From DYJE01 sp041660385 (GTDB lineage Bacteria; Desulfobacterota; Desulfobacteria; Desulfobacterales; Desulfolunaceae): 64,000 bases of DNA. The stretch lies in assembly GCA_041660385.1 (NCBI GenBank), contig JBAZWJ010000005.1:1-64000 (forward strand). The letters run 5' to 3'. Under the pieces are notes generated by a model. That model saw only the letters and a program-made list of their open reading frames with translations. It searched no databases and was not told the origin of the DNA. Position 1 is the stretch's first letter, and each line of letters begins with the position of its first letter. Of this stretch, positions 34,385-43,479 are shown in pieces. Made by a program: the position numbers and the translations under genes.

Positions 34385-35688
34385 TTAATCCTTTTTGTTT
34401 TTGGAATAACCCATGGGCAATGTTTTGAAACGTCCGCCGTAAACGATGGGATCGCCTTTATAGCCCAGAGATTTGAAATCAATGTAGTCGGTTGTTCCGA
34501 TCAAAGATTTTACATCTCTGCCCTGCGTGGCTATGAAACTGAAATCTGTTCCCTTGTGGGCGATTTTTTTGAAATTCACATTGCGGTTGTCCTGATGGCA
34601 GCGGTTGCAGGTTTGTTCACCTTTTAAACTGCTGTGGCACTGAGCGCAGGACAATGCCATTTCTGCCGGCATGACTTCATGATTCAGGTTCCAGTGCATT
34701 CTGGTTTTCACCCAGGTATATGAGCCACTGTAAGGCAGTCCTGCTGCTTTCATTCCTGTGGTAAACGCTTTCTGCCAGTCCCTGTTTTTCCAGTACGCTG
34801 TTTTATCATCCTTGCCGCTCGGGAAAAGGTGGGGTACCAGAAGATAGGAATGAACTGCGTCTGCGGGCTGGATGCCCTGCATAATTTTAAAAGGCGTTAT
34901 TTTTGACTTGGGGTCTTTGAACCAACCGACCGGTGCCGTCAAGTCAACCATCTCTGATTTCAGGTCAATTTTATCTCCGATGAGAACGCGTTGCAGCGCA
35001 GACATTCCTTTGTCACCTCTGTGGGCGAGGGTTTGTGCTTAAACGCAACAAGTTTTTTATGATCCGGTACATTTTTCTGGTGGCATCCTGTACAGTCCAC
35101 CGGCCCCTGGTTCATCTTCTGGTGGCATTGAATGCAGTTCATGTGATACGCGGCTTTAAGCCCCACACGTTCAGGATGATCTTTGCGGAACGAATCCTGA
35201 TGGCAGGCCGAGCAACGGGTGGTTTCACTTGCATCTTTCGCCGCAGGACGGTAATGATGACAGGCTGAGCAATCGTTGACCAATGCCGCATGTTTACTGT
35301 GAAGAAACCTTACAGGGCCATAATGATCCTCGGTTTTTTTTATAATCGGACTTTCAAGAAGCACATATTTGTGTTCGATATCGCTCGCTTTGAGACCTTT
35401 GTCCCGCAAAGTCTGCTGCCTGCACAATAAACATTCATTTATGAAGTCACTGACAAAAGGCAGGGTCTCCATGGCTCTTTCTTTGGCAGCTTTCTGATCA
35501 GGCGCTTCCCAAGTTTCAATGGTTTCACCCCTGTCTTTTTTCTTTGGATCTGCCTTGTTCATTTTTGAAAGCTCTGCGGCATCCAGGATATTAACAGTCT
35601 GGACGGTGTACTTAGACCCGAAAAACAAAAGCCCAAAACCCGCAAGAAACATCAGCCCCAGCGTTATTTTCTTTATGCTCCGTTTCAT
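34385..35688 (-). pseudogene. Octahaem-type c cytochrome, broken by a frameshift
   Basis: The first frame (from the ATG at 35688, after AGGAGG) has a signal-anchor (ITLGLMFLAGFGLLFFG), four CxxCH haem sites (CSACH twice, CIQCH, CTGCH) and two defective ones (CLLCR, CLRCN). It runs out at 34960. The second frame (35005-34385) continues with VDLTAPVGWFKDP, LLVPHLFPSGKDD and two more sites, CAQCH and CNRCH. The total is eight CxxC sites, as expected for octahaem cytochromes of quinone-linked periplasmic complexes. The shift lies in 34960-35005, at the sixth haem. Two missing axial histidines plus the shift point to real decay, though assembly error is possible. Confidence 0.75.
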
Positions 35689-36890
35689 CAGCACACCTCC
35701 TTGCGCTTAGCGCTCAACACAGGCAGATGGGTGACAAGAAAACGGTAAAGCAGCATCAATAGTGCAATCAAACCAGCCGTTGTCATGAATTCGCCCATGG
35801 AAGGAAAGTATAATGCATCGCTGACCGGCGGTTTATATCCCACCACAAACACATTGAGTCTGTTGATAACCACACCCGCGACGATCAGGGTGCAGGCCGT
35901 GAACAGCCATCGCCTTGATTGCCTTACCCTGTTGGAAACAAGCATAAACCAGGGGATTAAAACCCCCAGGATCATTTCAATAAGAAACGCATTGCTCTGG
36001 GTGTTGAAATCAAACAGGTAAACATAGGATTTTCGGATCACCATATCACCAATTTTCAGGGAGGCATAAAGCCCGAGGAGGATCAGGGTTATCCTTGTTA
36101 AAGGGGCAAGAATCTTCATTTCCGACTCCAGATTCATGGATGTGGTAATGAGAGTGGTTTCAAACACCACCATGGGATATCCGACGGTTATGGCTGACAC
36201 CAGAAACAAAAGGGGCAGAATGGGGGTGTACCACAGGGCATGGAGCTTGGTCGGCGCTACAAGCATGAGAGATCCCAGACTTGACTGGTGCATGCAGGAA
36301 AGGACAACGCCAGCGATAATAAACACCCACATTGTTTTGCTTAAAATCCGGTCCGCCACATCGAGAAAAATGCTGATCGGTGCATTCAGTATGGCAAGCG
36401 GCCCCGGAAGATTGACACGTCCTTTATACTGTTCGGCCACGACAGGTAAAAATTCGATGTATAGCACGTTCAGATAAAACATCACGCACATGGCCACTTC
36501 AAAAAGCACTGAGTGGGGGTTCCAGTTGAAAAGCGGTTTCCAGATGGCCCAGGATCTCCCGATATCCACCATCAAACCCAGAACAACGAAGGTGTAGCCC
36601 AGCATGGCTGTCAGAAGGGCAGGGCGCACCACCGGTTCGTAATAATGACGACCTAAAATATGGGCAAGAAACGCTGTGGTAAATCCTCCTGCGGCCAAAG
36701 CCACGCCAGATGCCACATCAACGCCGATCCAGAGCCCCCAGGGTCTGGCGGTACTGAGATGGGTAACATATCCTATGCCCCCGATAAAACGAGCCAGAAT
36801 AACAATAAGTCCAGCCATGGCCACAGCAGCAAGGACAAGAACACCCGGTGTCCAGAATTCAGATTTCAGGGGATATGCTTTGTGAGTCAT
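35688..36890 (-). CDS. NrfD/HmcC-type integral membrane quinone-interacting subunit
   Basis: A protein of 400 residues; the ATG at 36890 follows GGAGGCGAAGC. About ten transmembrane helices are visible, beginning with VLVLAAVAMAGLIVILARF. The length and the conserved RPWGLWIGVDVASGVALAAGG segment fit the NrfD/PsrC family (HmcC, DsrP-like), which exchanges electrons with menaquinone. Its start overlaps the stop of the upstream iron-sulfur frame (ATGA), and its stop overlaps the cytochrome start (TGATG). The three genes therefore formed one operon. This is the only member of the three with an intact frame. Confidence 0.9.
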   Translation of the reverse strand: MTHKAYPLKSEFWTPGVLVLAAVAMAGLIVILARFIGGIGYVTHLSTARPWGLWIGVDVASGVALAAGGFTTAFLAHILGRHYYEPVVRPALLTAMLGYTFVVLGLMVDIGRSWAIWKPLFNWNPHSVLFEVAMCVMFYLNVLYIEFLPVVAEQYKGRVNLPGPLAILNAPISIFLDVADRILSKTMWVFIIAGVVLSCMHQSSLGSLMLVAPTKLHALWYTPILPLLFLVSAITVGYPMVVFETTLITTSMNLESEMKILAPLTRITLILLGLYASLKIGDMVIRKSYVYLFDFNTQSNAFLIEMILGVLIPWFMLVSNRVRQSRRWLFTACTLIVAGVVINRLNVFVVGYKPPVSDALYFPSMGEFMTTAGLIALLMLLYRFLVTHLPVLSAKRKEVC

Positions 36891-37715
36891 GCTTCGCCTC
36901 CATGGGTTGATTCTGCGCGATCTTCTTTTCTTTTTGAAACCCACATGACACTGCTTAGAAGAGTGTACAGGGCGATGGGGGACCAGAGGTAGCTGAACAG
37001 GGAATGCTGAATTTTTTCAGACAGCTTTGGCGTCGGTTTATCAGGGACATGAATAAAACCAAGGCGTTCAAACGGGACATGGGATATGTACATCCAGGAC
37101 GCTCCTTTTACCAAATGTGATGGCCTCCACCGGACAGATGGCAGCACAGGCCGGGACCCCGTTTTCTTTTGAGATACGTTCGAAACAGAATGTACACTTC
37201 ATCACTCTGGGGGTAATGGGATCGTTGTATTCATACGCGGGAATCTCGAAGGGACAGGCCACCATGCAGTAACGGCATAATACATTTGGTCACATCGTAA
37301 GATACGGCCCCGTTTTCGTTCTTGCTCAAAGCACCCACAATACAGGCGGACGCACAGGCAGGATCTGCACAGTGCATACACTGAATTTTTACGAAGGTCG
37401 GAACCAGCTTGCTCTGAACATCGTAGCCTCCGGGAAAATAGCGATTGATAACCGTATACGCCTTTTCATCCGGTCGTCTCTCTTTGTTAAGCACGGTGGG
37501 GTCTTCAAAAGACTGGTCAGGCGGGGAAGATGGTTGGTCTGATTGCATGCCTGCTCGCATTTCCGGCATCCGATGCACCGGGTTAAATCCACCAGACAAC
37601 CGTATGCGTCCTGCGGGTTCTTGAAAGACTGGGCCTGTGAACTTTCAGGCTTTGCCACCAGCGATGTTCCGGCAATTCCTATCACTTTCATAAAATTCCG
37701 GCGATTGATCAGCAT
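36887..37715 (-). pseudogene. Tat-exported 4Fe-4S ferredoxin subunit (HmcB/HybA-like), multiply disrupted
   Basis: The sequence starts with a twin-arginine signal (INRRNFMKVIGIAG) behind GGGAGG, then CIGCRKCEQAC. It shifts frame near 37525 at a C4 run and continues as PDQSFEDP to CMHCADPACASAC. It shifts again near 37275, where TKCI and CRYCMVACPF are two bases out of register. It then runs through CTFCFERI and CAAICPVEAITFGKR, loses what appears to be a segment, and resumes in another frame as GASWMYISHVPFE plus a C-terminal membrane anchor (YLWSPIALYTLLSSVMW). All cluster motifs remain recognisable. Three breaks in 0.8 kb indicate a pseudogene or a poorly assembled stretch. Confidence 0.75.
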
Positions 37716-37824
37716 AGACCTCCCCCATGATTAGAATGTTTCTCGATCCAGATGATTTATACAGGCTCCCATGCACGTTCCTTCCAGTTTGTGGTCTATT
37801 ATCAATACCAAGCTTTTAAGACTT

Positions 37825-37840
37825 ATCAACTAGTGTGCCA
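37825..37840 (-). promoter_or_regulatory. Sigma-54-like promoter of the redox operon
   Basis: On the minus strand, TGGCACACTAGTTGAT has a perfect TGGCAC, N5 and TTGAT, the same -12 variant as the symporter promoter at 31355. The leader to the ATG at 37715 is about 97 nt, again like the symporter. Confidence 0.6.
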
Positions 37841-37950
37841 GAATCGAAAACGCAGACCCAATCGCAGGAAGATAAATATAAATACCTATATTTATTATTA
37901 ATATACCAATTTTAAATATGGTTTCTTTGTGTCCTGACAATGGCTTGATA

Positions 37951-37986
37951 AAAAAGTAGCGCTACTTTTTGTATCGAGTAGCGCTT
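37951..37986. promoter_or_regulatory. GTAGCGC palindromes: candidate activator binding sites
   Basis: AAAAAGTAGCGCTACTTTTT (37951-37970) is a perfect 20-bp palindrome, followed by a half-site AGTAGCGCTT at 37977-37986. The pair lies 110-160 bp upstream of the sigma-54-like promoter at 37840-37825. GTAGCGCC also occurs at 31216, between the PAS/sigma-54 activator and the symporter. Confidence 0.65.
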
Positions 37987-38389
37987 AATTAACGCCACCA
38001 TACAGAGCGAAAATTGAGAGAGCGATTCACTCTAAATACGAGTAAGAAAGAAACGATTTGAGACAGTATAATTGGAAAATCTGTCGATTATTTTAAGGTA
38101 TGGACGTGTGTAGAAAATAAAAAAAACAGCCCGTGATGTGCGACGTAGGGCGCATTCCGGGGAGAATTCCTGACTTTACCTGATAGATTTATGCATGACA
38201 AGATTGCATCAGACCCTCGTAGGTCGGGTAGAGGAACGAAACCCGACAAATGATCCGATCCTTATTGACGGTGCCCGTACTCCAACATACGAGACGGAGG
38301 CCGTTTCATTAACCAATGGCTAAAACGATGATCAATACCGGGAAAAAAATGTATAAATTTAAGAGTTAGTCTGTTGGCGTTCACACCAA
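37987..38389. other. Intergenic region between the redox operon and metF
   Basis: No gene is seen. Apart from a dispersed palindromic repeat at 38218-38264, it holds AT-rich unique sequence. The stretch 38150-38220 (GGGGAGAATT and surroundings) shows patchy similarity to 61083-61150, so the dispersed element may be longer than its palindromic core. Confidence 0.5.
38218..38264 (+). repeat. Dispersed 47-bp repeat (GTAGGTCGGGTAGAGG type)
   Basis: The sequence from CGTAGGTCGGGTAGAGG through CCCGACAAATGATCCGATCC is found inverted at 61308-61354 with a single mismatch, and its core again at 61207-61233. The inner part TCGGGT...ACCCGA is palindromic. It is a non-coding interspersed element. Confidence 0.9.
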
Positions 38390-39262
38390 TCACAACAACC
38401 CTTCACCCCGAAGTCTGCCAATAATTTCCGATGTGGAACGGCTCCGGTCCATGGTGTAGAAATGGAGTCCGTCTACGCCCTGATCAAGGAGATCTCGGCA
38501 TTGATCTGTGGCATAGTCAATTCCCAGATTCAAAACAGCGTCTTTGTCCTCCTGATTCACAGCATCCAGTTTTTTCTGAAGATCAGATGTGAGGGTGGAA
38601 CCGCATATTTTGCACAGGGACAGGATCAACTTCACGGTATAAACCGGCATGATTCCAGGAACGATGGGTACATGAATGCCCGAGGCCCTGCATTTGTCCA
38701 CATAGCTGTAGTAAAAATCGTTGTCAAAAAAATACTGCGTCACCACATATTCAGCGCCGTTATCCACCTTCTGTTTGAGGTGTTCAATATCTTTTTCAAG
38801 GCTCTGAGCCTCTATATGGCCTTCGGGATAACCGGCGCAGCCAAGGGTGAAGTCAAAGTTCTTCTTGATGTATGCGATCATGTCAGAGGCATAGGAAAAA
38901 CTTTTGGGGTGTTTTGAAAATGTGGCCTCTTTGGGTATATCCCCGCGAATGACATAAATGGTTTCAATGCCAAGATCCTTATAGCCGTTCAAAACCTCGG
39001 ATATCTCCTGGGGAGCGAGACCGTATCCAGCGATATAAGCCGCCGTGGGTTGTTGTTTGCTGACCAGAAGCTTCACGCCCTGATAGGAACCGTCCCGTGT
39101 GGAACCTCCGGCTCCGAAGGTCATGGTCATATAATCGGGTTTTGATTCAGCAAGGCGGTCCACTGTTTTATCGAATTCTTCGGTGGCTTTTTCGTTTCGA
39201 GGAGGAAAAAATTCAAGGGATACAACTGGCTTCTTTTTTCCGTACAATTCAGTGACGCGCAT
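38390..39262 (-). CDS. metF: Methylenetetrahydrofolate reductase
   Basis: A protein of 290 residues. The ATG at 39262 is chosen because AAAGGAG stands 8 nt before it; an earlier ATG at 39295 has no ribosome binding site. Typical MetF features are VVSLEFFPPRNEKATEEF, MTFGAGGSTRDG, GCAGYPEGH, TQYFFDND, PIVPGIMPV and a C-terminal GLHFYTMDRS. It reduces 5,10-methylene-THF to 5-methyl-THF in methionine synthesis and, in acetyl-CoA-pathway anaerobes, in the methyl branch. It lies 33 bp after the NifU-like gene. Confidence 0.95.
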   Translation of the reverse strand: MRVTELYGKKKPVVSLEFFPPRNEKATEEFDKTVDRLAESKPDYMTMTFGAGGSTRDGSYQGVKLLVSKQQPTAAYIAGYGLAPQEISEVLNGYKDLGIETIYVIRGDIPKEATFSKHPKSFSYASDMIAYIKKNFDFTLGCAGYPEGHIEAQSLEKDIEHLKQKVDNGAEYVVTQYFFDNDFYYSYVDKCRASGIHVPIVPGIMPVYTVKLILSLCKICGSTLTSDLQKKLDAVNQEDKDAVLNLGIDYATDQCRDLLDQGVDGLHFYTMDRSRSTSEIIGRLRGEGLL

Positions 39263-39295
39263 GTTCGGAGCTCCTTTGTCCATTTTCTGCTTCAT

Positions 39296-39730
39296 TTACA
39301 TTTTCGCCTGCTGCTTCATGTAATCATCCAGCGCAGCCTGAACAGCTCCGGCAGCAAGATCGGCACAATGTCTGTCATCTTCTGGCAAACGTCCGATGTG
39401 CTGGAGAACAACGTCTCCTGTAATTTCAGTCAAGGATTCCGGATCTTTGCCAATAGCGAGTTCAGCAGCAAAAGAACCGCTGATGCCGCTTGAAGCACAT
39501 CCATCCGTAAAATAGGAAGCATCATGAACACGTCCGTTTTCAAATTTCAGATAGATTTCCATGGTATCACCGCATTGACCCTTCACACGGGAACAGCCAT
39601 CCGGTTTTTCCATCCGGCCCTGAAACCGTGGGTTACGCCAGCGATCAAAGCCGTTTTCACCAAATGCTTCTTTTGCTTCGTCAAAAATTTCCTGTTGCAG
39701 GTTATCTAAAAAATCATCAAGACTTCCCAT
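39296..39730 (-). CDS. NifU/IscU-like iron-sulfur scaffold protein
   Basis: A protein of 144 residues from the ATG at 39730 (AGGAAG upstream). The three cluster-ligand cysteines sit in DGCSRVKGQCGD, FTDGCASSGIS and RHCADLAAGA, the NifU N-terminal pattern with an additional cysteine in the first motif. It likely assembles or carries [Fe-S] clusters in the cytoplasm. No cysteine desulfurase is adjacent. It shares a transcript with metF. Confidence 0.85.
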   Translation of the reverse strand: MGSLDDFLDNLQQEIFDEAKEAFGENGFDRWRNPRFQGRMEKPDGCSRVKGQCGDTMEIYLKFENGRVHDASYFTDGCASSGISGSFAAELAIGKDPESLTEITGDVVLQHIGRLPEDDRHCADLAAGAVQAALDDYMKQQAKM

Positions 39731-39998
39731 AATGCGTCTTCCTGTCCTTCGTTCGTTCAAAAAAATTAAGCTAAGAACCTGTTCCGTCTTTTTATCCATT
39801 AAGGCTTATAATCAATTAGCAACATTTAGCAACATACATACCACTTGAAGCAGTTTCTTTATTCGATTAAGCATCAAGATATAAAACAGGGATTTGAGGC
39901 GTATTTTCAAAACCGTGTATCTGCGGGAAACACAGCTTTTCAGGTTTACAGGGTTGCAGAAAAGTTTTTTTGGTCTGTAATACAGTTGCAGTTTTGCA

Positions 39999-40325
39999 TC
40001 ACCCCTGAAGAAGCCGTCTTTCGAGAAGGGTAGCCATGTCTCTTCTGCCGTCGGCGATGACAAGGACATAGACGCTCGGGCCGATAATCCGGTAAATGAT
40101 ACGGTAGGGTTTGAAAAAAAGTTCTCTGAAATCCTTGATTCCCAGTTCCAGAAGCTCTTTGGGCCAAGGCCCCCGCTCAGGAGATTCGGAAAGGCTTTCA
40201 AATGTTTTTTCAATGCGGTCAAGGACGTTGTCTGCCTTGCCGGGTGAGTCATGACGGGCGATGTACTCATAAAGTTCCGAAAGGTCACGGGCCGCATCGT
40301 CTGTCAAAAAAACAGACCATGTCAT
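39999..40325 (-). CDS. RelE/ParE-family toxin
   Basis: A protein of 108 residues. It starts MTWSVFLTDDAARDLSELYEYI and contains LLELGIKDFRELFFKPYRIIYRI and VYVLVIADGRRDM, typical of the ParE/RelE fold. Its start overlaps the antitoxin stop by 4 bp (ATGA), the usual coupling in such modules. ParE-like members poison gyrase and RelE-like ones cleave mRNA; the sequence alone does not say which. Confidence 0.9.
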   Translation of the reverse strand: MTWSVFLTDDAARDLSELYEYIARHDSPGKADNVLDRIEKTFESLSESPERGPWPKELLELGIKDFRELFFKPYRIIYRIIGPSVYVLVIADGRRDMATLLERRLLQG

Positions 40326-40600
40326 GGCTGGGGCTCCTTCTTGTTTCGGATTCTCTTGATGACGTCAGTGACCGGTTGAACATTTCCCGATTCGATCTGG
40401 GCGTTTCCAAGGGCGAGAATTTTGAGCAGTGCCAGGGTTTCCTGTGTGTTTTCATAGCTTTCAATGCCCTGAATGACCGCCTTGGCTTCCCCGTTCCGGG
40501 TTATGACAAGCACATCCGCATTTTCAGATAATCGGCTGATGATTTCCGCCGCATGGGCCTTGAGATAACTGATCGGTTTGATCTGGCTGGACAGTTTCAT
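40322..40600 (-). CDS. Phd/YefM-family antitoxin
   Basis: A protein of 92 residues from the ATG at 40600. The N-terminus KLSSQIKPISYLKAHAAEII and VLVITRNGEAKAVIQGIESYE are the Phd/YefM DNA-binding signature. The C-terminal tail is the toxin-neutralising part. The pair is normally autoregulated by the antitoxin-toxin complex binding upstream; I did not find a clear palindrome. Confidence 0.9.
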   Translation of the reverse strand: MKLSSQIKPISYLKAHAAEIISRLSENADVLVITRNGEAKAVIQGIESYENTQETLALLKILALGNAQIESGNVQPVTDVIKRIRNKKEPQP

Positions 40601-40872
40601 TATGGATTCCTCATGGTTTATTGAATAAAGAATGACCAAATATAGTCCTTAAAAAGGTCAGGGGTCAAGTTTTTAAAATCTCCGGCACCCCAAGTTTCCC
40701 GTTTTGCCTTAGAACTTCCCAGAAAAATCTTTACAGGTCTCATCGTCCTGATATAGTTTTCGGCTGTACTGTTTGTGAAAGATTACAAAAAATGGACCCG
40801 GAGACCGTGGGGGAAGCCTGTATATATTCTGAATCTCCGGGGAAACACTCATTATAATAAGGAAAGGATATC

Positions 40873-42735
40873 ATGCATAAATTACTCCAGGGGAAACCCG
40901 GTGAGAAGATGCTGCTTCTGGGGAACGAAGCCATTGCAAGGGGAGCCGTGGAAGCGGGTCTTGCCTTTGCTGCCTCGTATCCGGGAACGCCGTCTTCCGA
41001 AATTTCACTCAATTTCTTTCAGATGTCCAAGGAATCGGACCTGTATTTCGAATACAGCGTGAACGAAAAGGTCTCTCTCGAAGTGGCTGCTGCTGCGGCC
41101 AACTGCGGGCTCAGAAGCATGTGCGTGATGAAGCACGTGGGCGTAAATGTGGCAGCCGATGCCCTGATGACGCTGGCCTATGTGGGAGTCAAAGGCGGGC
41201 TTGTCATTCTTACGGCGGACGATCCGTTCATGTTTTCCAGCCAGAACGAGCAGGACAACCGATATTACGGGAAACTTTCCGGTCTTCCGATTCTTGAACC
41301 GTCTTCGGTTGCCGAAGCCAAGGAGATGATCGCTTACGCTTTTGACCTGTCCGAAGATCTTCAGGAACCCGTAATTTTCAGAACAACCACCCGCATCAAC
41401 CATTCTACAGCCGTTGTGGAGCTGGGCGAGATGGCAAAACGGGTTACAAAAGGCGATTTTGTCAAAGACCCGTTTAACTACGTCACGGTCCCCGCCGTAT
41501 CCAGAAACCTCCACGTCACTCTTCTTGAAAATATGAAGCTGGCCCAGGGAATTGCCAACGGATGCAGGTGGAATTTCGTCGAAGGGGATGGCCCCCACGG
41601 TGTGATTTGCAACGGTGTGAGTTACGCCTATGCAAAAGATGCTATTTCCGATCTTGGCCTCAACGGCCAGGTGAAGATTTTGAGAATCGGGTTCAGCCAT
41701 CCCATGCCCGAAGCGCTGATCGCTGATTTTCTTAAAACATGCACCGATGCTCTTGTGGTTGAAGAAGGCGAACCCTATATGGAAGAAGCGGTGAAGGCCA
41801 TTGCCCAGACAAACGGTCTTATGCTTCCGATTCAGGGAAAAGGGGAGGGGCTCTTTTCACGCCTTTACGAATTTGATCCCGCTATGGTCAAGAACGTCAT
41901 GGCCAAGGTTTTCAGTATTCCTTTTACACCGGTTGAACCCATTGATCTCTCGAATCTTCCGGATATGCCTGGCCGTCCGCCCACATTATGTGCAGGCTGT
42001 TCACACCGGGCTGTGTTTTACGCAGTGAAACAAGCCACGAAAGGTATGGACGTGATTCATCCCTCAGACATCGGCTGTTACACTCTGGGTTTTATGCCGC
42101 CCCTATCCATGGGTGACTTCGTGCTCTGCATGGGTGCGTCAACCAGTACATCCGCAGGTTTCTCCAAAGCCACAGGGAAAAAGGTTCTGTCGTTTATCGG
42201 GGATTCCACATTTTTCCACAGCGGTGTGGCCGGACTGATGAACGCCGTGTTCAACAACCACAACTTCACCCTGATGATTCTGGACAACCGTATCACGGCC
42301 ATGACCGGCCACCAGCCCAATCCCGGCGTGGACATGGAAGAACTGAACTTCCAGGGCTACAACCGGATTGATATTGAGTCCGTGGTGAGAGGCCTTGGCG
42401 TTAAACATGTGTCGGTGATCAAACCGTACAACCTTTCAAAAAGCATTGAAACCATCAAGGAAGCTCTTGATTTCCAGGGTGTTTCCGTGATCATTGCCAA
42501 GGAAAAATGCACGCTGTACGCCAAGAGTCTGAAACAGCTCAAAGGCAGGGCTTTCACCATTGATCAGGCCAAATGCAAAAATCACAGAGATTGCATCAGC
42601 ACCATCGCCTGTCCCGCATTTTACCTGGATGGAGACAGGGTCATGATCAATGCCGAACAATGCACCGGCTGTTCGGTCTGCGCCCAGATCTGTCCTGAAA
42701 AGGCCATCCGGCCCGTGAAATCGGAAACGAAATAA
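40873..42735 (+). CDS. iorA: Indolepyruvate:ferredoxin oxidoreductase alpha subunit
   Basis: A protein of 620 residues. The N-terminal pyrimidine-binding domain has FAASYPGTPSSEIS. The thiamine pyrophosphate domain has GDSTFFHSGVAGLMNAVFNN and DNRITAMTGHQPNPG. The C-terminal ferredoxin-type section has CKNHRDCISTIACPAF and CTGCSVCAQICPEKA. It oxidatively decarboxylates aryl pyruvates to aryl acetyl-CoA with reduction of ferredoxin, in amino acid fermentation or, in reverse, in aromatic amino acid synthesis. AAAGGA precedes the start; iorB follows after 16 bp. Confidence 0.96.
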   Translation: MHKLLQGKPGEKMLLLGNEAIARGAVEAGLAFAASYPGTPSSEISLNFFQMSKESDLYFEYSVNEKVSLEVAAAAANCGLRSMCVMKHVGVNVAADALMTLAYVGVKGGLVILTADDPFMFSSQNEQDNRYYGKLSGLPILEPSSVAEAKEMIAYAFDLSEDLQEPVIFRTTTRINHSTAVVELGEMAKRVTKGDFVKDPFNYVTVPAVSRNLHVTLLENMKLAQGIANGCRWNFVEGDGPHGVICNGVSYAYAKDAISDLGLNGQVKILRIGFSHPMPEALIADFLKTCTDALVVEEGEPYMEEAVKAIAQTNGLMLPIQGKGEGLFSRLYEFDPAMVKNVMAKVFSIPFTPVEPIDLSNLPDMPGRPPTLCAGCSHRAVFYAVKQATKGMDVIHPSDIGCYTLGFMPPLSMGDFVLCMGASTSTSAGFSKATGKKVLSFIGDSTFFHSGVAGLMNAVFNNHNFTLMILDNRITAMTGHQPNPGVDMEELNFQGYNRIDIESVVRGLGVKHVSVIKPYNLSKSIETIKEALDFQGVSVIIAKEKCTLYAKSLKQLKGRAFTIDQAKCKNHRDCISTIACPAFYLDGDRVMINAEQCTGCSVCAQICPEKAIRPVKSETK

Positions 42736-42751
42736 TAAGGAAGGTGAAAAA

Positions 42752-43345
42752 ATGACAACAACACGTTTGATCATAGTGGCCGTGGGAGGTCAGGGTAACC
42801 TTCTGGCGTCGCGGGTTCTNNNNNNNNNNGCAGCTCTTCTATCTGGAGTACCCATTCGGATGAGCGAAATACACGGCATGGCCCAAAGGGGCGGTGTGGT
42901 GGAATCGGCCCTTGTGTTCGGTGATGCTGAAAGTACCATCATTTCAGATGGAGAGGCCGATGTGTTCGTGAGTTTCGAACCGGCTGAAGCACTCCGGGCT
43001 TTAAAAAAATGCAATAAAAATACAGTGTGTATTGTGAACCTTTCCCCGTCGCCTCCATTTACCGTGGCCATCGGACGGGGCGTTTACCCGGAACTTACTC
43101 AGGTGCAAAAGCTGATTGCCGAAAAAACAGCCCGGCTCATCGCTTTCGACGCCGTGGCTCTGGCCACAGAAGCAGGCAGCGTGATGTCTGTGAATATGGT
43201 TCTTCTGGGCGCGCTGGCTCAGACAAATGTTCTGCCGGTGTCCGCAGAGAATATCAAAATAGCCATCGCTTCACGGACAAAAAAAGCGTTCACCGACATC
43301 AACCTTAAAGCCTTTGATCTGGGTTTTCAGGCTGCTGCGGCCTGA
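42752..43345 (+). CDS. iorB: Indolepyruvate oxidoreductase beta subunit (with assembly gap)
   Basis: About 197 residues. VAVGGQGNLLASRV, RMSEIHGMAQRGGVVESALVFG and VNMVLLGALAQTNVLPV are characteristic of IorB. A run of ten Ns lies inside the first conserved helix, so the true length there is uncertain, though the frame is kept as written. AAGGAAGGTG precedes the start. A strong terminator follows, closing an iorAB operon. Confidence 0.93.
   Translation: MTTTRLIIVAVGGQGNLLASRVXXXXAALLSGVPIRMSEIHGMAQRGGVVESALVFGDAESTIISDGEADVFVSFEPAEALRALKKCNKNTVCIVNLSPSPPFTVAIGRGVYPELTQVQKLIAEKTARLIAFDAVALATEAGSVMSVNMVLLGALAQTNVLPVSAENIKIAIASRTKKAFTDINLKAFDLGFQAAAA
42820..42829. other. Assembly gap (10 N)
   Basis: Ten undetermined bases within iorB. 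The exact number is probably a placeholder. It shows that the window is from a scaffolded draft, which matters for judging the single-base frameshifts elsewhere. Confidence 0.95.
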
Positions 43346-43371
43346 TAGAGATCACGTTTTTTTATCACATT

Positions 43372-43412
43372 ATGGATTCTGGACGATGCGAAAGTGTCGT
43401 TCCGGAATCCAT
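43372..43412 (+). terminator. Terminator of iorAB
   Basis: ATGGATTC (43372-43379) and GAATCCAT (43405-43412) close a long hairpin whose inner part also pairs (GGACGA with TCGTTCC). It is followed by TATTTTTTT. Confidence 0.85.
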
Positions 43413-43479
43413 TATTTTTTTGCATAGACATACTTCAATAACAATTAACCGTTCTTTGCAGTTGCAAGCAATCAAGCTA

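Noticed and set aside
34178..34627. A 149-codon plus-strand frame with hydrophobic segments
   Set aside because: It is antisense to the cytochrome C-terminus and the truncated paralogue, both supported by haem motifs and by similarity to the intact copy.
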